A model generated the notes under the pieces. It worked only from the letters and a program-made list of their open reading frames with translations, was not told the origin of the DNA and made no database searches. This document shows, one piece after another, positions 25,201 through 39,100 of a DNA stretch of 64,000 nt. The translations under genes were made by a program, and so were the position numbers. Within the stretch, counting starts at the first letter, position 1; each line of letters begins with the position of its first letter. The DNA is from Phytoseiulus persimilis (Eukaryota; Arthropoda; Arachnida; Mesostigmata; Phytoseiidae), in assembly GCA_037576195.1 (NCBI GenBank), contig CM075103.1, forward strand, positions 35,849,250 to 35,913,249. Reading direction: 5' to 3'.

Positions 25201-28200
25201 GATAACTCATCTTAGATGTCTCTGACTCACGCCCAAAAGAGCTGGACAGTGGGCCGGTAGAGCTTCTGTTCCGCAACCCTGTTTCACTTCCGTCAATCCA
25301 CCAAAGAAGCGACAGAGGCGGTATGAGAGAACTCGAGCGAATGATCTAGCTTCGTTTCCAGGACACCAGAGTGGGTTCGGAACGTTTTGGGGAGCGTCTC
25401 GCGCATCAGTCGGCAGTTCGGCAGGCGTGATTGATTTCAGCGGAGCCGCAGCGCGTTGGAGCGGGTGGAGAGGTGCACGCGGTTTCGGAAGGGTTAAGCC
25501 GGCTCGGAGATCGGTTCCGAAACCGTTCGGGCGAGAGAACGATCCGCGTTGAGGCAGTAACGAGCAAGATGAGTTGATAGAAAACAACGATTGGCTTGCG
25601 GAAAGAAGGGGAAAAGAGGGGAACCTCCCTCGAGAAGGGACCCCGGTACCTCGAGGAATTTCCCTGTGCCTGCCATTAATCACGTCCCGAAGCGTGCGGC
25701 CGTTTCATTAATTAAAAACATTTCACGCCAGCAGAAGCATCATCGGCATTCCGATTGTCACTTCCACGAGTGTTCATCATTCATCTTCGCTCACCATTAC
25801 CGAGAGATTTCCTCTCTACGTCCGTTTGTTTTCCTGGCTGCACATCCGTTCGTTCGCATGTTCAGCGTTCGGACGGTGAACAAAGACGTCTATCCGTTTC
25901 TTGCCAACATTTCTTTCCGGAATTACCCGTCGAGGGGGGATTCGCATCATAATTTCAAGAGCTTCTCAATGGGAACATAGCTGTTAACGAACGCTCTCGA
26001 AGAGTCTAGCTCATGAATTTCCGTGAAACAAGTTTGGTGAACCGAAGCTAGTGAGTTCTCTAGATTCAAATTGTCTCTTACTCTCGGGGTTCGGCGCTCG
26101 AATCGCATCCGTGATATTCCCTCAGTCAAATCGCATCGGCTAGGCAAGGACTGTGGGGAGAATCCACCCTTTCACTGTGAATCTACATTACACGAGATCG
26201 ACGGGGGAAGTTATCCGGGAAGGAGGTCGAAGCTCCTCAGAATCTATGCATCGACCTTACGAACTTCATCTTCTCTGTCGAAAACGGTGAATTAATCCAT
26301 TTCGATGAGGCAGAGCCATCGAAACTCTGCAACATCTAAGCAAATCTCAGGGACGTTCAGGAATCAAACTTTGGGTTCTCCTCGGGAAATCCATTCCCCG
26401 GGTCTTCGAAGTTTGAGGATCCAATATTTTTGATTATCGAGATGTTGAGAAATGCGGGATATCCAGCAGTATTTCGAATGAGAGTGACTTTCCGAACTTG
26501 ATTCGCCAGTACCTGGCTGAAATGGTCACTCACTCAATCAATCGGATTGTTGCTACGATACTCAGCCGATGTTTTGTGGTCTACTTGCGGAACACGGACT
26601 TCTCCCACGATGATGTCAAATCAGAACTTGGGTGATGATGACTGAATTCCGACTCAATTCACTCACGAATCACTCGTTTTCATCTGGAGGTTTTGCTCCT
26701 AGGCTGCGAGCTTGGGGCAGCTGGTGGCTTCAGGCTACCCAACGGGATGTGTCGAACTGGCTCGCTCATTGCGGCTCTAGGTCCGGGAAGAGAATTCCCC
26801 GGAACTGCTGGTCAGTGATTTCCGCGCCGACTCCATCCGCAGAACTCAGGAATCGCTGCTTTCCTTCGACTCGTGCGAAGCTCTCTCCGTTCCCGGTTCG
26901 AGCTCCGTTGTTTTGTCGTGCCTGGTGTTCGGAACCTCAGTTTTCGAATCAGTCATCGATTCGGCGCCCGATGAATTCCTTCTGGAATGCGGGATCAGTT
27001 TCAAGTTCATGCGCTGAGGCATCAGCACGGAGTGGAACCACGTTTTCGGATAGATTGAGTTCGATTGCCTACTGAATCAGCGAGATTCGTTCCATCGTCC
27101 CTGGTCCTCGAGGAAGGTGAAGTTCACAAACAGACTGAAACCCCGATTCGGTTGGCCCCCAACCGGCGACGACTGTTAGGTACGTTCACTGCAGGATCTC
27201 GTTGAGTGTCTCGACGTTTCATACATGAGAACACACTCGGAGCCATTCTGGGAGTGGATCTCGAACGCCCTTATTCGATTCTGAGGGTAGAGAGCCCTGC
27301 TACGCATGACACGAAGAGCCACGGTCATCGTCGAAGTATTTGTCAGTTGTCGAGAATGATCCCCATGTTCTCCGGGCGTGAGCCGGACGTCTCTATCGCA
27401 AGCTTCATTTCGGTACGATTCCGGAGTTGTTCGGGAACGCGGGTCAACCGGGTCGCACGGCCATTCCCGGAAATTCCGCAGCAACTCGAGGGCAGGGGCT
27501 GAATATTCACCACGGCTCCACGACGAAAAGGCCGTTCTTTTCGCCTTTCACCTTCGCTGCCTCGAGATGGGATTGTCATCCCGGCGAATAATTTTCCATT
27601 AAATGCGAATCTGTTTCAACATGACGTCGTTTTCCTCGCTCCCCGCCGCAGTGAAAAACTGGAGAAGAAGCTCGCGAGTTCGAGACTTTCGATTGCGGGA
27701 GGAATGACACGGATCCCACCGAACCATCGAATCAGGCGCTTTCGGCCCCAGGCGAATACCTTACACAAGTCTCAAGCGGTCGCAATGCATTCCGCATGAA
27801 GGAACGATGAAGCGAGAACGAACAAGTGTGTAGTGTTTTAACATGTTTATAGCTCCGACCGTCATGCACGTTTCTGCTCCACGTTCTGCCATGTAATACA
27901 TGTACACGCAGTCGCGTATGACTTACCAAAAGTGTCGTCGATTCGTGGGCTATCCGTGAAATAACAACGCTTTCTGCTGTTTTCACCGTGCATCCCGGTC
28001 TCCGTTACGAAAGAGAAGCCGACAAGGAATGCGCTGCCGGGGTCTGCTCCTCATTATCGATTGGCTCAGCCCTGAGTCTCGATCGACTGACTCACCTATT
28101 TCGGTAGCTCTCGGCCGTAGTTCATGTAACCCAGGCTCGGAATGAGCCGAAGTTTCGATCGTGAGGGAACGGCGAGAGCCTTTCCCACCCGGGCAGCGCC

Positions 28201-31130
28201 GCGTGCCGATACGCTGCCGGCTGGAAAATGCCGATTCCTGCTCTGCGAACATTCGCTGTACCGAAAGCTCGTCGACCGTTGAGAAGGTCGGCCCCGCGCA
28301 GATCGGTTCGCGAAGTTTCCCGCCAGTCATCTCGCGATACCAGACGAAATGCCCGTGCGATTCCCAGTGCAGCATTACACGTGCCGGCGGCGAATCTGCG
28401 TGAAAGCACGTTAACGTCGACTGCCTACCGCCTAATGCTGAGAGCAGTTCTTCGAATAGCTGTCCGCAACACGCGCCAGAGACGAGAGCTGTAGGAAGAT
28501 TTGCGTCTGCAATTTTTCCCCATTAAGGCCGCGATCCGGCGCTCTTTCGGCGGTTGGGAAGGCGGGCGCGCGTGGGTATTATTCCGCTTATGATATGTAT
28601 GCATATGCACACAGCACATATATGCGAACGAGCAAACGAACGTCCACCGCTACGTTCCGCTGCAGTTAAGAGGCAGACGTTGCTTTTCATCCGGCCAGTT
28701 GGTCCGAGCGAGTCCACCCCCGAGTCCCGGTCAAGCTTCGCTCGCAATCCAAGAGTCAGTTAGCGACTAAACATGTGCGCGTTCCCACCGTTGAAACCAT
28801 CGCGGTGAGCTGCGACCCACAATACTGCATACAACACTATGCTGAGTGAAGTCAACCGAAAGCGGGGGCAAATCACGGCTGGTCAAGGCAACGAATAACT
28901 CGCCTATCCGAGCAACCATGACACCAAGGTCTGGTTGACTCTTGGGATGCATCGTGGATGTTCGGTCTCGATCGATGAGCCCGCGGTTTCCGCGCTAGAG
29001 GACGATTCGGCGCATGTCTGGCCAGGCCTTGCGGGTCAGATATGATCAGGAGGTCGAAGAAGATCTTATTCGATGAGAAGCAATACGTCAGCGGAGTGCT
29101 GCGCGATTTCAGACGCTAGACCTTCGAGCGAGGCTGCAGATCCGCAGTGTTCATCATATCCGACTGGATAACCACCATTTCTGATTCGGGATTCCAACGA
29201 GCGTCGACGAACAATAATGCCAATCCTAGCTTCCGAGGTCTCACGATTCCCCGCACCCTTGCCGAAGTTCCGAAAATGTCCGTGCGCGCCATACACGCTC
29301 GAGTGTATCGATATCGGGGCAGAGGGCCACTCGGATCCAGCAATGACCCCGAACCTCGGAAACTCGGACCGAAGCTACTCTCGGATACGGCGGGTGGCGC
29401 CGAATAGCCTCGTGATAGGGCCCAAAGAGAAACATCCCTGAGCCCACTCGACGATGAAACAATGGCGTGACGCACATGAAAATGTCCGAAGTGAACAAAT
29501 GAAGTCCCGACGATGTCTAGCAGCTTCGTCTCGAGGAGCTTCACTTGCTTTAGCTAACGCTCTCGCTTCTTGGTCGTTCCGCTTCGCTCGCTTTGTAAGC
29601 ACGGAAGGCACGTCAAGAACATCGGAGGAACATAGGCTTCGCGAGCGGCACGTAGTTTCCTCGGCTAGAGCCTTGCTGGGCATTCATATACACCATGAAA
29701 GAATGAGGTCTCCATCACCAGAGCGCCACTTACGCTATTGTGCTTTGCCTAAAACCTCCCGGACTACTCGAGAATATAACAAGGATCGCGTTCACAAGCT
29801 CGTCCTCGATGGATAACCGCAAACAGCTCAGGGTTCCAGCGTCGAAGTGCTGACTCCGCTATGAGAGCGAGGACTAATCCCGTGAGCATGTGTGACGGAG
29901 TCGTTCAAAGCTGGACGAGGGTTCCCGCAGAGCGAATGAGTGGTCTGAGCGAGAATAACCAATCCGCAATCATGCGAGCGATTGCGTAGAAAACAACGCG
30001 CTGCCGATTCAGTTCAGCGTGGATTCTGACTCGCTCCGTTACTCTTCCCGGCTTGCTTCCCGAAATAGGGGCGCGTCTTGTTCCCGTCGTCACTACCACC
30101 TCCCTACCACGGCTCGCAACGAGTTCGCGATTTTTGTGAAATTTCAGTGATACCCCTCGGTTCCGACAACTGGTTATTTTCGAATAGATGCTGACCAAGG
30201 GGATTCCGGCAGACCAGCTGAGGTGCGCTGCGTGATTCGGTATAGCTTGTCCTGGTATGTGTGAATTTCTTCGCCATGGGTAGGCTCGCGATCGGCATTG
30301 GCTCTCATCAATCGAATAGAGCGAAGTCGATTGTTTTTCAATTCCAATGTATAGTCAGCTTCTACAGAAGCTTTCTTACGATACACAATTTACCCATTCT
30401 GTTCGTCACGATTGTTTTAAGAGTATGACATTGTTCTCGGAGCTCTATGGAGCTCTTCGGTGCCCCACCGGAGTCGCTTGAGTCGAAGCATACGATCACA
30501 CGTCGACACGGATACCGTTTTACTCTCGACATTCATCAACAAGCGGCAGGAATGTGATTTTGAGGACGATGGCTCGGGCCGAGTGCGTGTCTGATACTCT
30601 GGGAATAGTGCGTTGGACATGAGACGCACGTCTTAACTTAGGGTTTTTTTTAACTCAACTTTTCTGGTTCTATTTGGATCTGAATGCATATCATATCAGA
30701 ATGAGCATATCAACATTTCACTGCAGGCACGGGCAAGCGGAGCGAATCCCATGTTTTCACGCTCACAGACATCCAGGAATCGTTTCGTTGCCTCCACGGC
30801 GGGTCGATCCATCTCCTTATTTATTCGCAGACTGGTCAGGAGGTCATCCACTGGAGAACCGAGACCAATCCTTCAATAGCTGTGTGCCGTGGTTCCTCTG
30901 GTCTGTGGGTCCACTGATCTGTCCGCTAGTCTCGCCGTGTTACGTTTCAACATTCCCGAGTGAATCTTTCGCGGCGGCGCGAATCATCAAGCCTCTACTG
31001 TTGTCGTCTGTGTTCGCTGTTGTCCCCGACTCCCAACACGACAACAAACGTTGTCGTGGAAGGCTTTTATCTTATCAACCAACAGGGGATTATAGGAGAG
31101 GAGAAGTGCTCTTCCTGTCGCATTAAATTC
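22283..31130. other. No recognised gene; upstream flank of the Beat-like gene
   Basis: The Beat-like promoter and 5' untranslated exons should begin here on the minus strand. A minus frame at 22545-22814 includes a signal-peptide-like stretch (AVLIFLALLVALPRSALSQ), but it has no ATG close to that stretch and no domain after it. Elsewhere I see only chance-length frames and no transposon ends. Confidence 0.5.
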
Positions 31131-31409
31131 AACTTGAACTTTCATTTCCAAGCGGTCACCAACCCGATCCCTGGCGAAGACCAAGACGACACTCTTCTTC
31201 GAATCGAAATGCAGTTTCACACGAGCTTTTGAATCAGATGTGAATTGGAGAAGTCCTTGGACGTCCACGCTGATTCTCCCCACGAGCAGTGGATCATCAG
31301 CGAAAAGCAAACCTGGCATGTCGGCGTGTCCCATCTCGGTCACGTTCCGGAATTCGCCCTTCCTCCATACTCGGAAGCCAAGTCCAGATCTCATCAAGCG
31401 GTTCCCCAA
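31131..31409 (-). mobile_element. Decayed LINE fragment: reverse-transcriptase catalytic core
   Basis: The minus strand reads SGLGFRVW, then MPGLLFADDPLLVG, a run resembling the following helix (DVQGLLQFTSD), then LHFDSKKSVVLVF. This order matches the reverse-transcriptase palm of non-LTR retrotransposons: the FADD box in place of YADD, followed by the F/L-x-F-x-x-x-KS-x-x-x-V-F motif. Only about 95 residues are recognisable. I see neither the upstream fingers region nor the endonuclease, and the frame upstream runs into AT-rich sequence, so this is a dead, 5'-truncated or interrupted copy. The second aspartate of the catalytic pair is kept. Confidence 0.75.
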
Positions 31410-31424
31410 AGCAGAGATATTGAT

Positions 31425-31500
31425 GAAAAATAATATACTCTGCATAAAATATAGAGAACAAATATATATACATAGGTATATAAAATAATATACTGAGTGT
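31425..31500. repeat. AT-rich low-complexity patch next to the LINE fragment
   Basis: About 75 bases made almost only of A and T (aataatatac, atatatatacatagg, aaaataatatac), in a window that is otherwise balanced. It sits immediately upstream of the LINE reverse-transcriptase fragment on that fragment's strand, and could be an inserted tail or a microsatellite grown from one. Confidence 0.6.
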
Positions 31501-34336
31501 ACCAAACCTTGTTAGGCACACTTTTAGCGATGTACAGCCAATTGGAGTAAATTTTCCCTTAGAAGGACCCTACTTTGCTGCAGAGTCATCTCGACAGATC
31601 CATTCAAGTCGGATTCATTCCACATCGGACAGTATTCTCCATAGTTTGTTTTTGTCCATTTTGTAGAACGCTCGCCAGAATCAAGGGCACAGGTAAGGTT
31701 GGTTCTTTTTCCTCGACTTCCTTGCGTCGCCGGCAGTGACTGAACGGCCTCGATTCTTCTCACCCGCCACGCGTCACGATAGCCGCCCGATGTTCTAGGA
31801 ACTCTTGTTTTTTCCATTCCATCCTGGGAGAAGCTCCAAAAAACCGTCGATACAGAACTGATCCATTTCGAGAACGTGATGCTCACAACTGGAAGTGTTC
31901 AAGTCTCGCTGGGGTCTCCGATCGAGCCGGCGTCGTCGGAGATTCCACGATGGCTCTTGCGGAACCAACTCGAGGCGAGACATATGAGGGGGGGAGCAGA
32001 TCAGGGGAAGGAAAAGGGAAGTGAGCGAGAAGGAAGTAGTTCCCGACGCGAAAAGTCATCATTATTGAGCCAGTTTGTCAGAGCAGTCCTCTCTTTCTCC
32101 GACGTAAATCCTCAAACGAAGTCACGGAGGGTTCGCCAGGGAAATATGGCGAGAACGGAGACTCATCATCATCGACATCTCCCGAGTTTCGTCGTCAGCA
32201 GCAGAGGCCAAATTTGCTGGTTGAAGTCTTTTTGAAAGAGTGGGCTCTCAACTGCAAGCAGTGATGTAAGACAATCGCGTTATTTCCCATCCAGCGAGTT
32301 TTCGCAGCTCTCAATTAGAAGCGAACGTTCGCCTTTTCCGGTTGAATTTCGCGCCTCAGGCTCCGCTGTCGTCGGCCGCCCAAGACGTTTGCTAATATGG
32401 ATGGTAATGCGTGGACCGGGAGGAAGCCGCGAGCACGGACACGGATAGATAGTTAGTGGGATTCTTCGGAGCGATTTGGAAAATCGAGGAGAGACGCGCG
32501 ACGTTCGCATTCCGCACGACGAGAGAACCAGAGGGAGAGTCTTCCTTAGTTCAGGAAGATAGGTAGAGAGAAAATTCTGATTCCTCGCTCAAGTCTGAGT
32601 AAGCACGTTAAGGAACGCAAGCTGCCAGCCTCAGGGATTCTCAAACTGATTGATTACTCCCATAACGACCACCTCATCCGGAGCCGAATTATCCCCAGGA
32701 CCGCGATGATTTATTCCAAGTTCGGCCCGACCTCATCCCAGTCGGGAATCAAAACATCTTTATTGAGAATTTAATCCAGAATTTATAATCCAGCTGGTCT
32801 CCGAATTTCCAGGATCAAATTCTGGGGAGGAGGGGAAGGGGGTCATCTCAGGGCGAGCTAGCGCTTAGGCTGACAAGACTCGTAGCGAGTTCGGCAGATC
32901 GTTCATGAGTGATGAGAGACTCCATCGAGTGGAATGATTTCGCGACGGCTCATCAGCGGATTGCCGCGATGTTTTTCCGTTTTACATATGCGAACATATC
33001 CATCATTCGATTCCAATAGACATTCAATAATTAGATCGGCGATTTCTCATCTTATCACGGGATCGTGCAGCTTGCTGGGCGAAGCTACTGCTGCATCAGC
33101 TCGGGCTCCTTCTATCGTGCACCTCGTTCCTCGCGAACCTATAAGAGCTGATACGAGCAAAGGCAGACGCACACATCGTTCCTCATTCACGCAGCGTCGA
33201 GTCATGCATGCCATCAACTGACGGGGAATCTAGGTGGTCCACGCGGCGTTCAGCTGCTCTGTTGGCTTGGCCGTCTCAAAGCCTCACTATGATCCCAGGG
33301 AGACAGGAGCGGTGGACAAGCTGAAATTAGTGGCACAAATATAGCCTCTTCGTGGAGCAGGAGCATTTAGATTAGACCGACCAAGTAAACAGTGACTCAC
33401 TCGCCAACACTGCCTGGTGGCCCGAATTGCAGTAGGCACGCTACTTAACCATCGCTAACTTTAACAAGACAACAAACACTTGGATACCGTCGTCGACGGC
33501 GGCGACGACCGCTATCTCCACCTAAGCTATTCCTACCGTGACTACTCGGGAACAGCAATAATTTTCGAGCCGCATCTACCGCTCACCGCGTACCCCACCG
33601 GCGGCGACCGTGGAAGCACTCGCGCTCCGATCGAAATCTGTTATCTTGAACAACTTTGCCAGCGAGCTATCCGGCGGAACAACCATCCGGCGGGACCATG
33701 ATCGGGGAGCCGGGTGGATTTCAAGAGCCCAAACTCCAGGAAACGAATCCCCGAGCGGTGAGGAAAACCAGTTCCGAAACGATTACACCCTCGCTCAGCG
33801 CTAACTGATGACGTCGACAAGAGTGTCGCTCGGTTAGAGTCGATTATTATCAGATAACAGACCACCCCTGACATGGAGTTTCTGTGACAGTATATTACCA
33901 CTAATTTCCTGAAGTTATCGAAACTCCCGTGTTGAAATGATGCGTCAGTTCAGATCTGAACTGGCGGCTCCGACGAGATATCCAAGTCAGAAGTGATTCC
34001 GACTTTTCAGATGGATTTTGTTGGCCCAACGTTCGGTTGATTACTTCGTTTTCGAATGAAGCTCAACCTGGACCCGAGTCCGGGCTCTCATTGTTTCGGG
34101 GTCGGGCTGGATGCTCGCTTCGCTCTGCAGTATCATCATTAGCATGCTTCTGCCAGCGGGACGTTGGATAAATAATTTCTTGCGTAGCGCGTACTTTGCA
34201 CCAGAGTTTAATTATTCAAATTCAAGCGTCGTTGTCCTACGCCTCCTCTGTTCCTTCACTCAGGCCTCCTCTCAAGTGAGTTCCTTGGACAACGACTGCG
34301 AAAGGACTAAGTCGCGGCTCACTTGCCGAATCAATT
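31501..34336. other. No recognised gene or repeat
   Basis: Upstream flank of the LINE fragment on its own strand, where earlier reverse-transcriptase motifs would be expected. I looked for a QG-type motif and a D-x-x-x-A-F box and did not see them. The frames present are of chance length. Confidence 0.5.
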
Positions 34337-34567
34337 ATGCGCAGCTCGGACTTTCAGCATTTTGAACTGGCGTACCACTGGCTCTCGGTCGAGAGCCAAG
34401 CCTTCGTGAAATTCACGGAACTGGCGCGCATGTTTACGGATACTTCTTCGCTAATTCGGAAGTGCGAGCTCGAGATTCCGAGGGAGGGAACTGAGTTGAA
34501 TTCAAAAATTTTCAGTCGTATCTGGTTTGTCGAGGACACGGTTGAAAGCGATTCCAGTTGTGATTAG
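34337..34567 (+). CDS. Small open frame, 76 codons, unidentified
   Basis: It starts with a true ATG and reads MRSSDFQHFELAYHWL, then a segment rich in aromatic and acidic residues, ending RIWFVEDTVESDSSCD before TAG. A splice-acceptor-like aaaattttcag lies near its end, so the last 16 codons could instead be a terminal exon. Composition is protein-like, but the length is well within chance. Confidence 0.22.
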   Translation: MRSSDFQHFELAYHWLSVESQAFVKFTELARMFTDTSSLIRKCELEIPREGTELNSKIFSRIWFVEDTVESDSSCD

Positions 34568-36095
34568 GAGTGGAAGTGCGCAACAGTCGTGAGCGGCAGC
34601 CCGTCTCAGCTCAGAGTTATGGCCGCTGAGATCGTTCGCTGTCTCACTCCCTCCCTGGAATCGCGGTCCGAACATTTGCCCTCCTCTGCGGAAGCTGAAT
34701 GTTGCAGGAGATCAGGCTGTAATTGCGCCCTCCTTTCCGGAGCTGAATGGAGCCCGGGGAATGAATCGGCGTTTCCGAAAATTCTCAACTGCACAGCACT
34801 CGTTTTGAATCCTCGAACCCTAGCTCACTCCAAGCTCTGGAGTCCGGGAGTTCGTGTACGGGGGCAGCGCTCCCTCCTGCGCTCCCTGAAAAGACTGGAA
34901 AACATGATTTCGTCATCGCGCCCTGCGGCCAACAAGGCTGGTCACCGGGTTCAACCCAAACTCCCATTGCACGAAAAACTCGAATCGAACAAAGGAAAAG
35001 ATCGCTTCGAACGGCACGACCAAAGCTGGTATCGAAGGCAGGAGACAATCGAAAACTTTACGATGAGGGCAGAAAACTGTGAGGGGAAAGCAATATCCTC
35101 CAGAGTCTAGAGCAGTGGTTATCGAAGTCCCCGTTCGCCTGATGATTCCAGATTGCCCTGAATCAACCATGCAAGCCAGAACATTCAGAGAACTAAAGTC
35201 TTCTTCGGAACCGTCGTTCAGTGCTACCTCCCTAGCCGAGACTGACAGCGATCCCCTCGCGAGCCGCCAGGGGAGGCTACGTAAATCCCCACGGGTGACA
35301 AAGCGCACCCCAGTCCGGAAACAGCTGAGCATGGATCACTTAGGCAGGGAGAGGAGCGAGTGAAAGCGAAGATTGCTGTTGTTTCATCAATTCATCGCTC
35401 GGAGAGCGTTCGCGCCTGGATGACTTGGATAGACGCTATGTCGTGTCTAAAGAGGGCGATCAAAACGAAGCCCGGGTCGGTTCGAATCAGAGGTTCCCTT
35501 GGATTCGAAAGAGATGGATCGTTCTTTTTTCGAAGCCGGATCCCCGGCCCTGACACTCGTCATTCGTTCCGCAGCATGTTCTCGTCGATGGCGATGCTCG
35601 ATGAGGCCTTTTCCCTAGCCACATGTGATCGGTGGCGATTCACTGAACTCTCTTCCGATGACATCCGTCGAGCGATGACGGCTCGGAAGGTTTCAATTCC
35701 GGGACCGATCGGACCGTGGATCGAGAACGTTGTCAGGCTCTCAGGTTGATGGTTCTCCTTTACTTTTTCATACATGGATGGCTTAGACAATGGTGTCGAA
35801 TTGGTGGGAGAGAATAGGATACATCGAAAAAAAATCGCAACAACAAGAAAGTCGATGGGAGCGTCAGTAACGGGCGTGGTGCACCTAACTTCCGGCTCAA
35901 CACACGGAACATCCCCGCTAGAACGTGCTCCCGCGTGTGATCACTGCAACTAGAAATCCCGTGGTTCAGAGCGTTCCCTAAAAGTGAGTGGACAGCTCCG
36001 ATAAGAACGAAGAAGACCTGATGTCGATAGAGAAAAGTCATCGAGCGTCGTGATTCGAAGAATTGCCGATATTTTGCTGATGGAGCTCATTACTA

Positions 36096-36190
36096 CAGGG
36101 GTTCTCAACCTTTCCCATCGCACGGACCCCTCGAGGGGGCCCGCGGACCACGACTTGTCCGCTCCAAGGATCCCCACGGACCCCCTCCCT
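36096..36190 (+). mobile_element. Solo end of a hAT-like element (CAGGGGTTCTCAACC terminus)
   Basis: The sequence CAGGGGTTCTCAACCTTTCC, followed by repeated CACGGACCCC-type motifs around 36130 and 36180, is the classic start of Charlie/Buster-like hAT transposons (CAGNGGTTCTCAACC, then gaccc repeats). I searched the next kilobase for the matching inverted end and 8-base duplication and did not find them, so this looks like a truncated or decayed copy. The right-hand boundary given is only where the similarity fades. Confidence 0.5.
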
Positions 36191-39100
36191 CAATAATCAC
36201 GATTTGGGCTGGAAATTGTAAAGCCTCAGCGCCTGAACGACTTTTCTTCGACGGGGGCGGCGATATTGCACTATGCTTCACTCTTGAACTCGGCTGAGCC
36301 TCCTCGGTATAATCCGCTCACCAGCACCGGAACAAGAACCTGCTGGCAGTCATTGGTCCATTCTCCCCTGATGACGACAACAGAACAAAATACATGTGTG
36401 TGTTCAGGTCAGAACCACCGTGTGATCTGGTTGTTGATTTTTGTTGTCGTGCTCGTTGACGTTCCAAAGAGTCGTTGGGCCGACGAGCACGTTCCCCTCG
36501 CTGGATGTTTGGAAACCGCATTAGATCGAGTTATGAAAAAAAAAAAAAGAGCCTGAGAGGACCAGAGGAGGTCGCGCTTTGAATCTGTCACGAAATTGCC
36601 AAGGAAGGTGAGGCGCCTGCGAATGGGGAAAGACTCGTGAAAACCTGCTCATTCAAGGCCGCTGAGAGTTTAGGACGCGGCTCAACTCACCGGAGTCCTC
36701 TAAGACGAACCCGTGGTCCAAGACCAACAATGAGCCCTCGACCCGCCGTGTGAACGTGTTCCTCGAGCACTGATTGATTCCACTTCGGCGATCTGGGGCT
36801 CCTATGCGGAATAGATCCGCAACACATAACGACCGCTCATCCGAATGACGACTCGTAAGGTCCTACTGGCTCGAGCATCGGATCCTTACCATGTCGATCC
36901 GAGGAGTGTTGCAAGATTTCCTATCCAGGCCGTAGGTCGAGACAGTTGAATGATCAGTACCGTTCTCACACACGGGCAGGCTTGCACGAGGTATCTCAGC
37001 CAGTTCGGTTCAAGTGCAGATCGAGGAGGATTTACCCCAGGGCAGAACTATTTCGGAGAACTACCGCCCCCTCTTACCACACCGAATCGGAGCGACGGGA
37101 AGAGAAGAGCAAACGCGAGGTTGAGACCTTGAGCGGTGATCTTGATACCTATCGTTGACCATCCGGCTTCCCGCGGACACTCTCGCATCGAGAGTGTTCC
37201 TCATGGTTTCGGTCTGACACGATGCAGCGGCCTACATCACCTCAGGATTCCCGCAATGTTTCCAGCCTTTTTTCGAGTCCGGTCGTTTTTCAATCAGTCA
37301 AGTTGGCGCGGTTCGTCGAGAGTCCTCAATCCCCCGGAACTCAGAGAACATAATCGTCCTGATTCGTCCATGTTCGCATCGTTTCGGTGTGCTCCGTTTG
37401 CTATATTTCCTGTGCTCGTCGACAGATTTCAGCTCCTTCGTTTTCGAGGGCGAAGTTCGGGATGGAGTCCCGCTGTGACCTCCATCGGAGTCGACCGGGC
37501 AAATCGCACCACCACCACGCTGTTTCGTGCTCGCCACATTGACTGACTGCCTGAGCGCGTTCGGAGCTCCCTAAATATAGCGCGTGCACGCTTATCAGAG
37601 CGCAAGCGAGTCGAGCCCAACCGGCTTGTCTATTACCTCGTTCAACCGTCGACTTCTTGTCAGCAAGCTTCACACAGAGTTTCAGATGGGAATCGGCTGA
37701 TTTCGTGAGTTCGTGATGTTTTCGAATCAGGGCATTGTTCGCCATTCAGAGCGAGTGAGTCTTCATCCGATTGCGCTTCGATGGGAAACAGGCTTGTTGT
37801 GAACCCTGCTGCTCTTGCCGCGTCCTAATTGGGCCTGTAAGTGCCTGCCTGGCTGGAATTCAATTTCGACTGTGGGGACGAGTCCCGACCGAAGTGCTCC
37901 CAGAGAGAACTCATCTCGGCTTGGGAGAGGGAATGGTCGAGAGATAGTGACCGTTGCGAATTGAACGCCGTTTGGAAAACGTGCGTTGATTTTTGCCGCG
38001 TTTATCGAAGTGTGCTGTGTCACCTCGGCAGATTGGAATATCCGTGCCCGTCCAACATTTCCCCAGCTCCGATTCTTCCACGGAGATCAAGAGAGATTCT
38101 CGGAAGCGTCAGCTTTTGGGTGATGGATGTCCGCTGAGGCCCCTCAGATGTCGGAGAATGCAGGAATCGGCGATCGATGGCACCAAGATAACGGAAAAGC
38201 ACAGAATTGAGCGAAGTCCACCGATTTGAAAGTTGCTCCGAACCGAACTCATATTCCGAACTTCGACCAATTAGGTTGTCCGAACGACTCGTTCCTCGTT
38301 ATCAGCCAAAGATTTCGAACTCATAACACGATTCTCGTAGCTATAGAAAATATGAATCGATCACTGAAAAACTAGTTACTCATCCCAACGATGTTCGACC
38401 CGAAAGTGGTGTGTGGACAATTTCTGTCCGGAAGCACCAGTTGACCGACGCATACGGCCCGCAATCAGTTTTACTATTGCAGCCTTGGAACCCACAGGAT
38501 TCACCTCTTCACGATGTCATCAAACAACTATAAACTTCATCGGCTCAGCTCATGACCATATTAGTTTCCGTTGAGCGAGGTTTGAATGAGCTGGGTTTGA
38601 CCTCCGTAGGGGGAAAGTAGCCCTGGCCGCTCGCGGAGCCACTCGCTCGTCGAGTACCCTGATCTTTTCACCGCGCCGAGCTTTGATCTTTTCGAGCCGG
38701 ATTGTGCTCCTGCTCGAGCCGATCGGCGCCAGTGCCGCTCGGGAGCGGCGGACAGCAGAGCAACTCCATCTGGACTTCTTTAAGTTGATTCGATAACGCT
38801 GATGCTGATGAAGGATAAAAGAGATAATTAGTTTAGAAGCGGCGGCCGAATGCTGATTCCCGGCTCGAACTCGGCTCCACAGAACGAATGCGTGGATCGG
38901 AGTGCACCGCTACGCAAACTCATGCAGCCAAATGGATTTCCTTTCAGCGGTGGGCGGTCGGGTAGATCTTCTTTCAGGAGTCTTTAGATGCACTAGGTGA
39001 GCAAGTGTTATCGTTCATTCCCTCCGCGTGTGTGTTCGAACATATGCGCGCTTAGAATCCGAGAAATTCGATACTTGCTCGGTCGGCGCACTGGCGGGGC

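Noticed and set aside
35109-35125. gtctagagCAGTGGTT, like a hAT end after a consensus target site; also ctagagCAGTGGT near 45185
   Set aside because: Similarity stops after about ten bases and no inverted partner was found for either.
35474-35500. ggttcgaatca, resembling a tRNA B box
   Set aside because: The flanking bases do not form a T-arm stem and no A box or acceptor stem is present.
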